A stretch of 64,000 nucleotides of DNA from Gammaproteobacteria bacterium HGW-Gammaproteobacteria-15. GTDB lineage: Bacteria > Pseudomonadota > Gammaproteobacteria > Enterobacterales > Alteromonadaceae. The notes below the pieces were generated by a model. That model saw only the letters and a list, made by a program, of their open reading frames with translations, had not been told where the DNA came from and did not search any database. This document shows, piece after piece, positions 28,043 to 38,146 of this stretch. The translations under genes and the position numbers were made by a program. Position 1 is the stretch's first letter; each line of letters opens with the position of its first letter. The DNA is taken from positions 1-64,000 of the forward strand of contig PGZF01000001.1 of assembly GCA_002840125.1 (NCBI GenBank). The letters run 5' to 3'.

Positions 28043-29512
28043 ATGACTTTAGGTACCATCGGAAAATCAACTTACAGCAAGTTGGTGTCAACACTGATTA
28101 ACCGTATTTGTGATACTACTGCAGTAGCCGACTCATTGTACGAGCAGGCGGTGCAGTATTTTCAGCAGGCGGTAGCGCAACAGGCAGAAAAAACTGAACT
28201 GGAACAACAGGTATTTTTATTTGAGAACCGGCAGAAACAGGTAAACAAGCGCGATCTGGCTTTGGTCGAACGCAATTTGCAGCAAGCGCAAAATGAAAGA
28301 CAAACCTTTCAGCAAGCCCGAAATGAAGAAGCCAGTACACGGATGGCAGCACTGAAAAAGATATGCCTGGATATTCTGGAGTTATGTCAGGGCGAATCAC
28401 AGGAAGACACTCATATGAATAGTGCCAAATTACTCGGTACTATTCAGCTGCTATCACCGACCGAAGGCAAGCATGTTGCCGCCAGTAATCAGAAAAGTAA
28501 GCACCTATATAAAGCTATTTTGTCACTGCGGTTGCTGGACAAACTACTGGCCGATGGTGAGCTGAATAACGCCTATGTACAGCAGCGTTATCAGGCCAGC
28601 AAAGGCTTAAAAGCTGCCAAAGACGAGTATGACCCGTTTCGGGACGACGTGCAGGTCCCGCTGTTAATGGCCGCACTGTTGCAGGACATTGGTAATTGCC
28701 ACCCTGAAGCACTGTTGATATTAAAAGGTGCCGATGGCAAAGCCGACGAGTTTCGGGTGCTGGAGAATGACGAGCGGCTGGCGTTGCTGCAAATTAGTTA
28801 TCGCGAAAGCCTGAAATATATTACTCAGGGGTTAGGGCTGGATAAATACAGTGGTAATTCCAGAGAAGAGCGTGATCAGTTTATTAAGCTCGAAGGCGAA
28901 CGGCAGAACTTTGTCCTCACCTTACTGAAAAATGCGATTAAGCCCGAGCACGGTATTGGTAACTTACTTAAAATTCCACAAATTTATACCTCGGTGGTGT
29001 TGTCCACTAAAAGTAGCTTTGCCTATGAAACCTTACCCAAGGTAGCACTGGTGCTGGAAAAAGGCGTCGAGAAGGGCGTATACAGCAAGGTCGCGGTAGA
29101 TGCACTGCTCAGTATTACCGGTATTTTCCCGCAGGGCTTTGGCATAACTTACATTCCGAAAGACTCCGATCGGCAAGATCTGGATCGTTACGAATATGCC
29201 ATCGTTACCGGGCTGTATCCGGCTGATATTCGCCAACCGGTTTGCCGTATGGTAACCCGTAACCTCACTTATAACGTGTCTGCCCAGGGTTGTATTGTCA
29301 GTATTGAAAACAACCTGTATTACCCGCAAGCGCGCAAAAAGCTGGAGCGGATCAGCGAAGAGCGCTTACTGGAAATTCTGAGCAAACTGGTATCAAACTT
29401 TGAAGAGCGCAAAAATATGCCGTTGCTGCCTAAATTTTGGCGGCCGGATGAATATTTTTCTTATGTTAAAAACCAGAACCTGTGGAACAAAGTGGTTATG
29501 CACAGTAACTAA
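28043..29512 (+). CDS. Coiled-coil protein with a degenerate HD-like region, function unknown
   Basis: A 489-residue soluble protein I cannot assign. Residues about 30-110 are glutamine- and glutamate-rich coiled coil. A helical central part (about 150-330) includes VPLLMAALLQDIGNCHPEA, which recalls the HD...HDIGK core of HD-GYP phosphodiesterases with the metal-binding residues mostly missing. The C-terminal third (TGIFPQGFGITYIPK, EYAIVTGLYPAD) resembles the region after the GYP motif. An inactive HD-GYP-type signalling protein is the best guess. No signal peptide or membrane segment. A bidirectional terminator follows. Confidence 0.7.
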   Translation: MTLGTIGKSTYSKLVSTLINRICDTTAVADSLYEQAVQYFQQAVAQQAEKTELEQQVFLFENRQKQVNKRDLALVERNLQQAQNERQTFQQARNEEASTRMAALKKICLDILELCQGESQEDTHMNSAKLLGTIQLLSPTEGKHVAASNQKSKHLYKAILSLRLLDKLLADGELNNAYVQQRYQASKGLKAAKDEYDPFRDDVQVPLLMAALLQDIGNCHPEALLILKGADGKADEFRVLENDERLALLQISYRESLKYITQGLGLDKYSGNSREERDQFIKLEGERQNFVLTLLKNAIKPEHGIGNLLKIPQIYTSVVLSTKSSFAYETLPKVALVLEKGVEKGVYSKVAVDALLSITGIFPQGFGITYIPKDSDRQDLDRYEYAIVTGLYPADIRQPVCRMVTRNLTYNVSAQGCIVSIENNLYYPQARKKLERISEERLLEILSKLVSNFEERKNMPLLPKFWRPDEYFSYVKNQNLWNKVVMHSN

Positions 29513-29541
29513 CACAGTTACCAGCAAATAAGCAGCACAGC

Positions 29542-29570
29542 AACAAAACCGTCATTAGACGGTTTTGTTT
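29542..29570. terminator. Bidirectional terminator overlapping the MFS stop codon
   Basis: ACAAAACCGTC-ATTA-GACGGTTTTGT, an 11-bp perfect stem, with T-rich sequence on both strands. The stop codon of the minus-strand MFS gene (29557-29555) lies in the loop. Confidence 0.88.
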
Positions 29571-30973
29571 TGCTCAGTATTGCGCGGGTAGTTGTCAGCG
29601 GGCTCGCCAGGCTCAAAATGATCTTCCGTCTGCTGCTCTTGTTCAATGTCTTCATCATAACCGGCAGGTACCTGCTGATAAGCGGCAATAAAGTCTTCGT
29701 CGCGCATTTGTGCCACAACCACTTCTTCGTCAACACGCGGATCAAGCGCGGCCGCCAGTGGTGATGATACCAAATCACCCGAGCCCATTTTAAACTGGGC
29801 ATTTTGCTGTTCGTCCATCATCCGCTTAACCATTTTTTGCGTGTAATTTACCCGGATCAGCCGCAAAAACAGTGTTAGGGCACAGCAGCTGATAAAGGCA
29901 TACAGCATAGCCGGGCCAACTAACTGCATCAGTGCCGACGCCAGCAGCGGGCCAAAACAGGCGCCCAGGCCAAATGTCAGTAATACGGTGGCAGATAAGG
30001 CCACCCGATCGTTTTGCTCTACGTTTTGGTTGGCAAAAGCAGAAGCAATAGGGTACAGCGTAAAAGCCAGCACGCCATAGCAAAAGGTGGCAATCAGTAA
30101 GGCAAAGCCCGTTAATGGCAATAAAGCCATTGATAGCGTAAGAATGCTAAGTATGGCTGCATTAAAGCGCAAAATACGGCTGCGCGGAATGCGGTCAGAG
30201 ATTTTGCCCATTGGCCACTGTGCCAGCAGGCCGGCCAGTATAGTAACAGACATAAACAGGGTTACCTGTTCAGTATTCATGCCTTTGCTGGCAGCATAAG
30301 CAGGGGCCAGGCCATAAAAAGCGCCTGCCATCATGCCGGCTACAGTGACAGCAGTCAGCGACTGCGGCACCAGTTTCCAGAACGCCAGAATTTTCAGCGG
30401 TGCCGGTTGCAGTGGTGCCGGGTGAATACGTTTAGTCAGCGCTATCGGTACTATACACAGCGAATAACACATGCTGATAATCAGCAGTGGTGCTATGCCA
30501 AGCTCAGGGAATTGGCTAAGCATTAACTGGCCGCCAATCATACCAAGATAAGAGGTGATCATATAAAAGGCGAACACGGTGCCACGCTGCGAGCTTTCGG
30601 TTTGCTCATTCAGCCAGCTTTCCAGCACCATATACTGGCACATCATGCCCATACCGACGATTACCCGCATTACCAGCCACACTTCTAACTGCGACGTTAA
30701 TACGTGTGTCATGGCGCAGGCACTGACAATAGCAGCACTGGCGACAAAGGCGCGGATATGGCCCACCCGGGCAATCACTTTATGGCCCAGTTTAGAGCCC
30801 AGCACCAGCCCGAGGTAATAGCAGGACATCAAGGCGCCAATCCAGATCGAATCGACGTTTTGCTGTGCCAGCGATAAGCCCAGGTAGGTTGATAACGAAC
30901 CCTGGGCCACCAGCATCAGCAAGGTGGTAAGAAATAAGGCGCTAAAACTGCGGTAGGGGCTGTTACTGGTCAT
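29555..30973 (-). CDS. MFS transporter, YcaD-like
   Basis: A 472-residue major facilitator with about 12 hydrophobic helices in two halves, similar in its order to E. coli YcaD (LGLSLAQQNVDSIWIGALMS, then GSKLGHKVIARVGHIRAF as loop 2-3). The last 70 residues are hydrophilic and acidic, rich in Glu, Asp and Gln, forming a cytoplasmic tail not normal for the short MFS members. Substrate unknown. A single gene; it diverges from nothing and lies between two terminators. Confidence 0.87.
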   Translation of the reverse strand: MTSNSPYRSFSALFLTTLLMLVAQGSLSTYLGLSLAQQNVDSIWIGALMSCYYLGLVLGSKLGHKVIARVGHIRAFVASAAIVSACAMTHVLTSQLEVWLVMRVIVGMGMMCQYMVLESWLNEQTESSQRGTVFAFYMITSYLGMIGGQLMLSQFPELGIAPLLIISMCYSLCIVPIALTKRIHPAPLQPAPLKILAFWKLVPQSLTAVTVAGMMAGAFYGLAPAYAASKGMNTEQVTLFMSVTILAGLLAQWPMGKISDRIPRSRILRFNAAILSILTLSMALLPLTGFALLIATFCYGVLAFTLYPIASAFANQNVEQNDRVALSATVLLTFGLGACFGPLLASALMQLVGPAMLYAFISCCALTLFLRLIRVNYTQKMVKRMMDEQQNAQFKMGSGDLVSSPLAAALDPRVDEEVVVAQMRDEDFIAAYQQVPAGYDEDIEQEQQTEDHFEPGEPADNYPRNTEQNKTV

Positions 30974-30983
30974 CCTCGGCCTT

Positions 30984-31011
30984 AAAAAATACAGGCAGCC
31001 AAACGCTGCCT
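30984..31011 (-). terminator. metG terminator
   Basis: On the minus strand AGGCAGC-GTTTG-GCTGCCT followed by GTA and six T residues. Begins seven bases after the metG stop codon. Confidence 0.88.
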
Positions 31012-31017
31012 GACAAC

Positions 31018-33066
31018 TTACTTCACCCGCATACCCGGCTGCGCGCCGTCATCCGGAGATAAAATAAACAAGTCGCTGCCGCCAGGGCCTGCGGCTAACA
31101 CCATGCCTTCTGATAAGCCAAAGCGCATTTTGCGTGGTGCCAGGTTGGCCACCATCACCGTTAAACGACCTTCCAGTTGCTCCGGGCTGTAGGCCGATTT
31201 GATACCGGCAAACACCTGGCGTACTTCGCCACCGCCAATATCCAGTTGCAGTTGCACCAGTTTGTCGGCACCTTCTACCGCGCTGGCTTTAATGATTTTG
31301 GCCACCCGTAAATCAATTTTGGCAAAATCATCAATGCTGATGGTATCGCTGATTGGCTCGCGCGCTGTGCTGACGGCTTTTTCTGCTTTAACAACAGCGT
31401 TAACCGGTGTCGCCGTTTGTGGCTGCAGGTTGTCTTTCGAGGCATCCAGCATAGCAGCCACTTTTACCGGGTCAACCCGCTGCATCAGTGCTTTAAACGG
31501 GTTGATGGCATGGCTGGTTAACGGCTGCTGATAATTTTGCCAGTGTAGCTCGCTGTTTAAAAAGGCTTCGGTTTCTGCTGCCATCAATGGCAACACCGGT
31601 TTTAAATAATGCATTAAGACGCGAAACAGATTGATGCCCATGGAGCACACATCATGCGCTTCTTGCTGTTTGGCATCATCTTTTACCAGCACCCAGGGCG
31701 CTTTGGCATCAATGTATTGGTTGGCTTTGTCGGCCAGCGCCATAATGTCGCGGATAGCCCGGGCAAACTCGCGTTTTTCAAAGCTGTCGGCGATGCTTTC
31801 GCCCATAGCGGTAAATTCTGCCAGCAGGGCGGGTTCAGCCACGGTAGCCGATAACTTGCCATCATAGCGCTTAGTAATAAAGCTGGCACAGCGGCTGGCG
31901 ATATTCACCACTTTACCGACTAAGTCGGCATTAACCTTCTGGCTGAAATCGTCCAGGTTTAAGTCCAGGTCAATAATGCTGCTGCTAAGCTTGGAAGCAA
32001 AGTAATAACGCAGGTATTCCGGGTTTAAATGATCCAGGTAAGTACGGGCTTTAATAAAGGTGCCGCGTGACTTGGACATCTTGGCGCCGTTTACGGTAAC
32101 AAAACCGTGAGCAAAAATGGCGTTGGGTTTGCGCATACCGGCGCCATGCAACATGGCCGGCCAAAACAGGCTGTGGAAATAAATAATGTCTTTGCCGATA
32201 AAGTGATACACCTCAGCGTCAGAATCTAACCGCCAGAAGCTGTCAAAGTCGATACCGGTTTTATCACACAGGTTTTTAAAGCTGGCCAGATAACCGATAG
32301 GCGCATCTAACCAGACATAGAAGAATTTGCCCGGCGCATTGGGTATTTCAAAGCCAAAGTAGGGCGCATCACGGCTGATATCCCACATTTGCAGGCCGTC
32401 TTTAAACCATTCCTGCAGTTTGTTGGCCATCTCGTCCTGTAAGCTGCCGCTGCGTGTCCAGTCCTGCAGCATCTGGCTAAAGGCAGGTAAATCGAAAAAA
32501 TAATGCTCAGAGTCTTTTAATACCGGTGTGGCACCGGATACCACAGAGCGGGCGTTTTTTACTTCTGTCGGGCTGTACGTGGCACCACAGACATCGCAGC
32601 TGTCGCCGTTTTGATCCAGCGCGCCGCATTTTGGGCAATCGCCTTTAACAAAACGGTCGGGCAAAAACATTTGTTTTTCCGGGTCAAATAACTGGCTGAT
32701 GGTTTTACGCTTAATGTAGCCGCCATCATTGAGTTTAGTGTAAATCTGGCTGGCAAATTCGCGGTTTTCTGCGCTGTGGGTCGAGTGATAATTGTCAAAG
32801 CCAATGCCGAAACCGGCAAAGTCGGCCTGGTGTTCAATATTGGTTTTGGCAATCATTTGCTCGGGTGTAATGCCCTGTTCCTGCGCTTTGAGCATAATAG
32901 GCGTGCCGTGCGCATCATCAGCGCAAACGTAATAGCATTCATGGCCACGGGCTTTTTGAAACCTTGCCCAGATATCGGTTTGAATGTATTCCAGTAAGTG
33001 GCCTAAATGGATAGGGCCGTTGGCATAGGGTAAAGCGCTGGTAACAAGTATTTTGCGTGTCGACAT
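31018..33066 (-). CDS. metG: Methionyl-tRNA synthetase
   Basis: Charges tRNA-Met. The 682 residues match the long bacterial form (E. coli 677). The HIGH motif is HLGH (20-23), the KMSKS loop is KMSKS (329-333), the zinc knuckle contains CPKCG and CDVCG, and the C-terminal 100 residues are the tRNA-binding OB-fold ([12 protein letters not shown]). The start at 33066 fits the family N terminus; an in-frame ATG at 33129 would add 21 unrelated residues. It diverges from mrp. Confidence 0.97.
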   Translation of the reverse strand: MSTRKILVTSALPYANGPIHLGHLLEYIQTDIWARFQKARGHECYYVCADDAHGTPIMLKAQEQGITPEQMIAKTNIEHQADFAGFGIGFDNYHSTHSAENREFASQIYTKLNDGGYIKRKTISQLFDPEKQMFLPDRFVKGDCPKCGALDQNGDSCDVCGATYSPTEVKNARSVVSGATPVLKDSEHYFFDLPAFSQMLQDWTRSGSLQDEMANKLQEWFKDGLQMWDISRDAPYFGFEIPNAPGKFFYVWLDAPIGYLASFKNLCDKTGIDFDSFWRLDSDAEVYHFIGKDIIYFHSLFWPAMLHGAGMRKPNAIFAHGFVTVNGAKMSKSRGTFIKARTYLDHLNPEYLRYYFASKLSSSIIDLDLNLDDFSQKVNADLVGKVVNIASRCASFITKRYDGKLSATVAEPALLAEFTAMGESIADSFEKREFARAIRDIMALADKANQYIDAKAPWVLVKDDAKQQEAHDVCSMGINLFRVLMHYLKPVLPLMAAETEAFLNSELHWQNYQQPLTSHAINPFKALMQRVDPVKVAAMLDASKDNLQPQTATPVNAVVKAEKAVSTAREPISDTISIDDFAKIDLRVAKIIKASAVEGADKLVQLQLDIGGGEVRQVFAGIKSAYSPEQLEGRLTVMVANLAPRKMRFGLSEGMVLAAGPGGSDLFILSPDDGAQPGMRVK

Positions 33067-33130
33067 TAAGCGGTGCTCTTTTGCATAAATAACTGAAAAA
33101 ATTTCACTAAATGATACACTAGCCGCCATC

Positions 33131-33156
33131 GATCCGCACCCGCCAAGGTGCGGATC
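33131..33156. repeat. Perfect palindrome between metG and mrp
   Basis: GATCCGCACC-CGCCAA-GGTGCGGATC, a 10-bp perfect inverted repeat in the shared promoter region of the divergent genes metG and mrp. It lacks a T-run in either transcript, so it is not a usual terminator; it could be an operator or a leader hairpin. Confidence 0.7.
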
Positions 33157-33197
33157 TGCTAAAAAAACGCGTTAAAGCCTGAATTTGGAACTTGCTG

Positions 33198-34262
33198 ATG
33201 TTTAACTGGTTTAAATCCGCCAAAACCGACGCTTTGCCGGAAGCTGCCCAGCAGCTGCTGCAACACTGGCAATTGCCTGACAGCGGCGCGCCCTTGGCAC
33301 TGCTGCTCGATAACGTAAGCCTGCAAAAAAACAATCTGCGTGTCAGCCTGAAGCTGCCATTGTTATCCATAGCACAGCCGTTGCAGCAGGCGCTGCTTGA
33401 TGCCGGCTTTAGTTATCAGTTAACGCTGGATTACCAGCTGACAACAGCGCCGGTATTTAAAGATATTAAGCAGATTATTCTTGTTGCGTCGGGCAAGGGC
33501 GGGGTGGGTAAATCGACCACTGCGGTTAATCTGGCAGCAGCACTGGCGCTGGAAGGCGCCAAAGTTGGCTTGCTGGATGCTGATATTTATGGCCCGTCTA
33601 TTCCTGTCATGCTGGGGCTGAGTGGTGAGAAAATCAGCTCGCCGGATAATAAGTTAATGCAGCCCAAATTTGCCCATGGTGTGTATTTGCAGTCTATTGG
33701 CTTTCTGGTTGACCCACAGCAAGCCTCGGTATGGCGCGGCCCTATGGCCAGCCAGGCTTTATTGCAACTGCTAAACGAAACCTTGTGGCCAGAGCTGGAT
33801 TATTTAATTGTTGATATGCCACCGGGCACCGGTGATATTCAGCTGACTATGGCGCAAAAGCTGCCGGTAACCGGTGCTGTGGTGGTAACCACGCCGCAGG
33901 ATGTGGCGCTGTCGGATGCAGAAAAAGCCATCAGTATGTTTCGCCAGGTGAATATTCCGCTGCTGGGCCTGATTGAAAATATGAGTTTTTACCAGTGCAG
34001 CCACTGTGGCAGCACGGATGATATTTTCGGCACGGCAGGCGGTATTTTATTAGCAGAGCGTTATCAGGTGCCGATGCTGGGCCAGTTACCGCTGCAAAAG
34101 CAGATCCGCGAGCAGGCTGATGCCGGGGTGCCGATAGTGCTAAAACAGCAGCCAGTGGCGCAAATTTACCGTACAATCGGCCGGCAATTAATGCTGGCAT
34201 TGCATTGGCACGCTACTGCGCAAGCGGCTGGCCAACCTGAAATAATAATAACGGACGATTAA
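33198..34262 (+). CDS. apbC: Iron-sulfur cluster carrier Mrp/ApbC (P-loop ATPase)
   Basis: A 354-residue Mrp/NBP35-type ATPase that binds and delivers Fe-S clusters. The deviant Walker A is GKGGVGKST (99-107), followed by [10 protein letters not shown] and VDMPPGTGD. The cluster-binding CXXC is in YQCSHCGS. About 95 N-terminal residues replace the DUF59 domain of other members. The ATG at 33198 is preferred to the TTG at 33192, which is too close to the GGA. mrp and metG are divergent neighbours in many gammaproteobacteria. It is followed by dcd with one base between. Confidence 0.94.
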   Translation: MFNWFKSAKTDALPEAAQQLLQHWQLPDSGAPLALLLDNVSLQKNNLRVSLKLPLLSIAQPLQQALLDAGFSYQLTLDYQLTTAPVFKDIKQIILVASGKGGVGKSTTAVNLAAALALEGAKVGLLDADIYGPSIPVMLGLSGEKISSPDNKLMQPKFAHGVYLQSIGFLVDPQQASVWRGPMASQALLQLLNETLWPELDYLIVDMPPGTGDIQLTMAQKLPVTGAVVVTTPQDVALSDAEKAISMFRQVNIPLLGLIENMSFYQCSHCGSTDDIFGTAGGILLAERYQVPMLGQLPLQKQIREQADAGVPIVLKQQPVAQIYRTIGRQLMLALHWHATAQAAGQPEIIITDD

Positions 34263-34263
34263 A

Positions 34264-34854
34264 ATGAGACTGTGTGACCGCGATATAGAGCGCTATTTAG
34301 CCGAAGGCAAAATCACTATTACCCCACAGCCAGACGCCGACATGATAAGCGGTGTAAGTGTTGATATTCGTTTGGGCAATAAATTTCGTGTCTTTGTGGC
34401 GCATACGGCAGCTTATATTGATTTAAGCGGCCCGCGTGGCGAAGTGGATAAAGCCTTAAACAGCGTAATGAGCGACGAAATTTATATTGCTGATGGTGAT
34501 AAGTTTATTCTGCACCCCGGTGAGCTGGCTCTGGCGATGACGCTGGAATCGGTCACCTTGCCGGATGATATCGTGGGCTGGCTGGACGGGCGCTCGTCGT
34601 TGGCGCGTTTGGGCCTGATGGTGCATGTTACGGCGCATCGTATTGATCCGGGTTGGTCTGGTAATATCGTGCTGGAGTTTTACAACAGCGGCAAGCTGCC
34701 GTTGGCGCTTCGGCCACAGATGAAAATTGGTGCGCTGAATTTCGAACTGATGACAGGCCCGGCTGAGCGGCCTTATAACAAGCGGCTGGATGCCAAGTAT
34801 CAGCAGCAAACCGGCGCTGTAGCCAGCCGCATTGGCCATGACGATAAAAGCTGA
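34264..34854 (+). CDS. dcd: dCTP deaminase
   Basis: Converts dCTP to dUTP for thymidylate synthesis. The 196 residues match E. coli Dcd (193). Conserved [12 protein letters not shown] start, [13 protein letters not shown] and the catalytic glutamate in [10 protein letters not shown], with [14 protein letters not shown] at the C-terminal lid. It follows mrp with no gap and probably shares its transcript. Confidence 0.96.
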   Translation: MRLCDRDIERYLAEGKITITPQPDADMISGVSVDIRLGNKFRVFVAHTAAYIDLSGPRGEVDKALNSVMSDEIYIADGDKFILHPGELALAMTLESVTLPDDIVGWLDGRSSLARLGLMVHVTAHRIDPGWSGNIVLEFYNSGKLPLALRPQMKIGALNFELMTGPAERPYNKRLDAKYQQQTGAVASRIGHDDKS

Positions 34855-34873
34855 ATATTGGCCGCTACAAAGT

Positions 34874-34897
34874 AAAAAGCCCACGCAAAGCGTGGGC
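34874..34897 (-). terminator. Strong hairpin with a T-run on the minus strand
   Basis: GCCCACGC-AAA-GCGTGGGC (34879-34897). On the minus strand it is followed by five T residues (34874-34878); on the plus strand by CAAAA. By its U-tract it faces minus-strand transcripts, though no minus-strand gene is recognised here. It may still stop dcd transcription weakly. Confidence 0.6.
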
Positions 34898-35072
34898 CAA
34901 AAGCTATAAAGCAAAAATGAAGCCGGATGATTATGCAGTAAAGCTGCATAGCTTGGCAATATCGGCGGGTTAAAATTCCGCATCAGGCTATTTGGTAATA
35001 TTAAGCTACTTGGTAAATAGTGCAGCGCTGCATTATGCTAAATTGACTTTTTTGTCTCAGGGAGTGACGACC

Positions 35073-37190
35073 GTGACTAACAATACTACACCACATAAAT
35101 GGCGTTTTTTCCGCTCTGGCAGCTTTGATCAGGTTGCGCTGGAAACTGCAGCCGACTTACAACACCTGAGCGAGCTTGATCCTAAACTCTGGACAGTGCT
35201 GAGCTGCCCAACCTCTGGCCTGGAAATTAACAGCCGTACTCTGGCATTACTGGATCTCGACGGTGACGGCCAGATACGGGTGCCGGAAATACAGGCTGCA
35301 GTAAGCTGGAGTTGTCAGCGTCTCACTGATGCGGAGCTGATGTTTCAAGCGCCGGGTGTACCATTAGATGCAATTTCTGACGCTGATGAAATTGGTGCTG
35401 CCATTAAACTGGCAGCTTTACGGGTGCTGGAATATACCGGTAAAACGGCCGATGACAGTTTGCAGGTTGACGATTTTGCCGATAAATCCCGTTTATTTTC
35501 GCCGGATCATTGCAATGGTGACGGCGTTGTTATGGCAGAGCTTACTGCTGACGAAGACGTAAAGCAGTTGATCAACGACATCGTCAGCATCTTAGGTGGT
35601 GTGGCAGACCGTAGTGGCGGCATGGGTACTGACGCGCAGATGTTAAGCAGTTTTGTGGCACAGGCGCAGGCCATTGTGGACTGGCATACTGCCGGCGCAG
35701 CCGAGTCGGACGATTTGCATCCGCTGGGTAGCGACACCGCCGCGGCTGTTGCGGTATTTGATAGTGTGCAGGCAAAAGTAGATGACTTTTTCGTCCGTTG
35801 TCAGTTAGCCGCGTTTGACAGCCGTGCAGCCCAGGCATTAAACCCTGAGGCCACAGTGTACGCCGTGCTGGCAAACCGGGCGATAGGCCATGGCGACGAT
35901 GACATCGCTGCTTTACCGCTGGCTGAGGTCGGCGCAGGTTTGGCATTGCCATTAGGGCAGGGTATTAACCCGGCGTGGGCAGAGAAAGTTCAGCAGTTAT
36001 GTCAGGTTGTTATTAAGCCTTTACTGGGTAAAACCCCGGAGAGTTTAAGTTTTGCCGATTGGTCAGCTATTTCTGCCAAACTGGCAACATGGCGCGCCTG
36101 GCAGGCAGCCAAGCCCGACTCAGCATTACATCAGCTTACGCCCGAACGTTTAACTGCCATTCTCAGCACCGATGCCACAGCGCGGCTGGAACAGCTTATC
36201 GCGCTTGATTTGGCCGAAAAAACCTTTGCCGATAATGTCGATGCAGTAGAGCGGCTGGTACATTATCAGCGCAATCTGGTTACCTTGTTGCGAAATTATG
36301 TGTCGTTAAGTGATTTTTATCAGGGCGAAAATAAAGCCATTTTCCAGGCCGGCACCCTGTATCTGGATCAACGCAGTTGCGAGCTGGTGTTGTATGTGGC
36401 TGATATGGCCCGCCATGCCAGTATGGCGCCGTTTAGTGGTTGTTATCTGGTGTATTGTACCTGTACACGCCAGGGGGAGGCCGCAGTAAATATTGTTGCT
36501 GCGCTTACCGGCGGTGATGTCGACGAGCTGATGGTGCCTGGCCGCAACGGTATATTTTACGACCGCAACGGCCGCGACTGGAAAGCCAGCGTAATAAAAG
36601 TTGTGGCGCAACCGGTGAGTATCCGCCAGGCTTTCTGGTCACCCTACAAGCGGGTAGCCGCTTTTATTGAGGGGCAATTGCAAAAGTTTGCTGCTTCGCG
36701 CGATAAAGATATTGAAACCCAAACTACCAGTGGTGTGGCAGATGCTGCCGCCGCGCCGGCAGCGGCAGCATCTGGCTTTGATATCGCTAAATTTGCCGGT
36801 ATTTTTGCCGCTATTGGCCTGGCATTGGGCGCTTTGGGTACCATGCTCGCGGCTGTGGTTGCCGGTTTGTTTTCGCTGCAGTGGTGGCAGGTGCCGTTAG
36901 TGCTGCTTGGCGTTATGCTGCTAATTTCATGCCCTTCTATGTTAATGGCTTTTATGACACTACGGCGGCGTAATCTTGGGCCTTTACTGGACGCCAATGG
37001 CTGGGCGGTTAACACCAGAGCAAAAATTAATGTGCCTTTTGGTGCGGCGTTAACCGGTTTGGCTAAATTGCCTAAAGGCGCTAAGCGCTCATTAAAAGAT
37101 CCCTACGCCGAGAAAAAACAACCCTGGGGTTTAATACTGCTGGTGCTGCTGGTAATTGCCGCTGCAATTGGGTATTGGTTGTACTGGTAA
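35073..37190 (+). CDS. Large unknown protein with one EF-hand loop and C-terminal membrane segments
   Basis: A 705-residue protein I cannot assign to a function. Residues 61-72 (DLDGDGQIRVPE) form a textbook EF-hand loop, suggesting calcium binding; a second, weaker candidate lies near 145. The middle is helical. An Ala/Pro-rich linker (about 565-575) precedes two or three hydrophobic helices (about 580-635) and a last one at the extreme C terminus (WGLILLVLLVIAAAIGYWLYW in part), so it is probably an inner-membrane protein. GTG at 35073 is chosen because GGGAG is eight bases upstream; an in-frame ATG at 34992 lacks one. Confidence 0.75.
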   Translation: MTNNTTPHKWRFFRSGSFDQVALETAADLQHLSELDPKLWTVLSCPTSGLEINSRTLALLDLDGDGQIRVPEIQAAVSWSCQRLTDAELMFQAPGVPLDAISDADEIGAAIKLAALRVLEYTGKTADDSLQVDDFADKSRLFSPDHCNGDGVVMAELTADEDVKQLINDIVSILGGVADRSGGMGTDAQMLSSFVAQAQAIVDWHTAGAAESDDLHPLGSDTAAAVAVFDSVQAKVDDFFVRCQLAAFDSRAAQALNPEATVYAVLANRAIGHGDDDIAALPLAEVGAGLALPLGQGINPAWAEKVQQLCQVVIKPLLGKTPESLSFADWSAISAKLATWRAWQAAKPDSALHQLTPERLTAILSTDATARLEQLIALDLAEKTFADNVDAVERLVHYQRNLVTLLRNYVSLSDFYQGENKAIFQAGTLYLDQRSCELVLYVADMARHASMAPFSGCYLVYCTCTRQGEAAVNIVAALTGGDVDELMVPGRNGIFYDRNGRDWKASVIKVVAQPVSIRQAFWSPYKRVAAFIEGQLQKFAASRDKDIETQTTSGVADAAAAPAAAASGFDIAKFAGIFAAIGLALGALGTMLAAVVAGLFSLQWWQVPLVLLGVMLLISCPSMLMAFMTLRRRNLGPLLDANGWAVNTRAKINVPFGAALTGLAKLPKGAKRSLKDPYAEKKQPWGLILLVLLVIAAAIGYWLYW

Positions 37191-37244
37191 GTGCGGTGGC
37201 CAGTAATTAAAGATAGACAGCAGTAATAACTGACAAACAGGAAA

Positions 37245-38144
37245 GTGAAGGTGAATTCAGGCAGTATTATTCGGTTATTTTCGCTGGCCGCCATTTGGGG
37301 CGCGTCTTTCCTGTTTATGCGTATTGCAGTGCCGGAACTTGGCCCTGCCTGGCTGATGTTTGGCCGGGTGCTGCTGGCGGCGCTGTTTCTGGCTCTGGTT
37401 GCCATAGCGTTTAAACGCAGTCTGCCAATACGCGGCTATGCCGGCCATTTTATGATACTGAGTTTTTTTAATACGGCTTTACCGTTTCTGCTGTTTGCCT
37501 ATGCGGCACAAACACTAACCGCATCGTTACTGGCGGTGCTTAATGCTACGGCGCCGTTGTGGGGCGCCTTAATTGGCTGGCTGTTTTTCCGCCAGAGTAT
37601 GTCATTAAAAATTGCCGGCGGCTTACTGTTGGGGATCTGTGGTGTGACCATACTGGTAGGTTTTGATGCTACAGCAAATGGCAACGCTTTACCGGCAATT
37701 GCTGCCGCAGCAGGTGCGGCCTGTTGTTATGGTATCGCCACCTGGTATACCCGGCTGGCTAAACCGGTACCGGCTTTTACCAATGCTCATGGCAATATGT
37801 GGGGGGCCTGCCTGTGGTTATTACCTTTACTCTGGTTTATACCTTTGCCGGTAGCTGAACCGGCCAGCCAAAGCTTGTATGCTGTGCTGGCGCTGGGGGT
37901 AGTGTGTACCGGTGTGGCCTATATGCTGTATTTCCGGCTGGTGCAGGATTTGGGCGCCACACCCACGCTAACGGTTACCTTTTTAATTCCGGTATTTGGT
38001 GTGCTCTGGGGCCACCTGTTTTTAGATGAAACTGTCGGCTGGCATACGCTGGCCGGTGCTGCCATTGTTATTACCGGTACCATGCTGGTAACCGGTTTTA
38101 GCCTGAATTCATTACGCGCTGCAACAGCGCCTGTTAAGGAGTAA
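37245..38144 (+). CDS. EamA/DMT-family transporter
   Basis: A 299-residue exporter with about ten hydrophobic helices in two EamA repeats (about 8-140 and 150-285); WGASFLFMRIAVPELGPAW and VLNATAPLWGALIGW are typical of the RhaT/EamA group. The start is GTG: either 37245 or 37251, the second having AGGA about eight bases upstream. It is followed by a GST gene after two bases, indicating an operon. Substrate unknown. Confidence 0.85.
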   Translation: MKVNSGSIIRLFSLAAIWGASFLFMRIAVPELGPAWLMFGRVLLAALFLALVAIAFKRSLPIRGYAGHFMILSFFNTALPFLLFAYAAQTLTASLLAVLNATAPLWGALIGWLFFRQSMSLKIAGGLLLGICGVTILVGFDATANGNALPAIAAAAGAACCYGIATWYTRLAKPVPAFTNAHGNMWGACLWLLPLLWFIPLPVAEPASQSLYAVLALGVVCTGVAYMLYFRLVQDLGATPTLTVTFLIPVFGVLWGHLFLDETVGWHTLAGAAIVITGTMLVTGFSLNSLRAATAPVKE

Positions 38145-38146
38145 AT

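Noticed and set aside
34456-34983. Minus-strand open frame of 175 codons over dcd
   Set aside because: Mostly antisense to the conserved dcd gene; composition is that of a shadow frame, although a minus-facing terminator lies within it.
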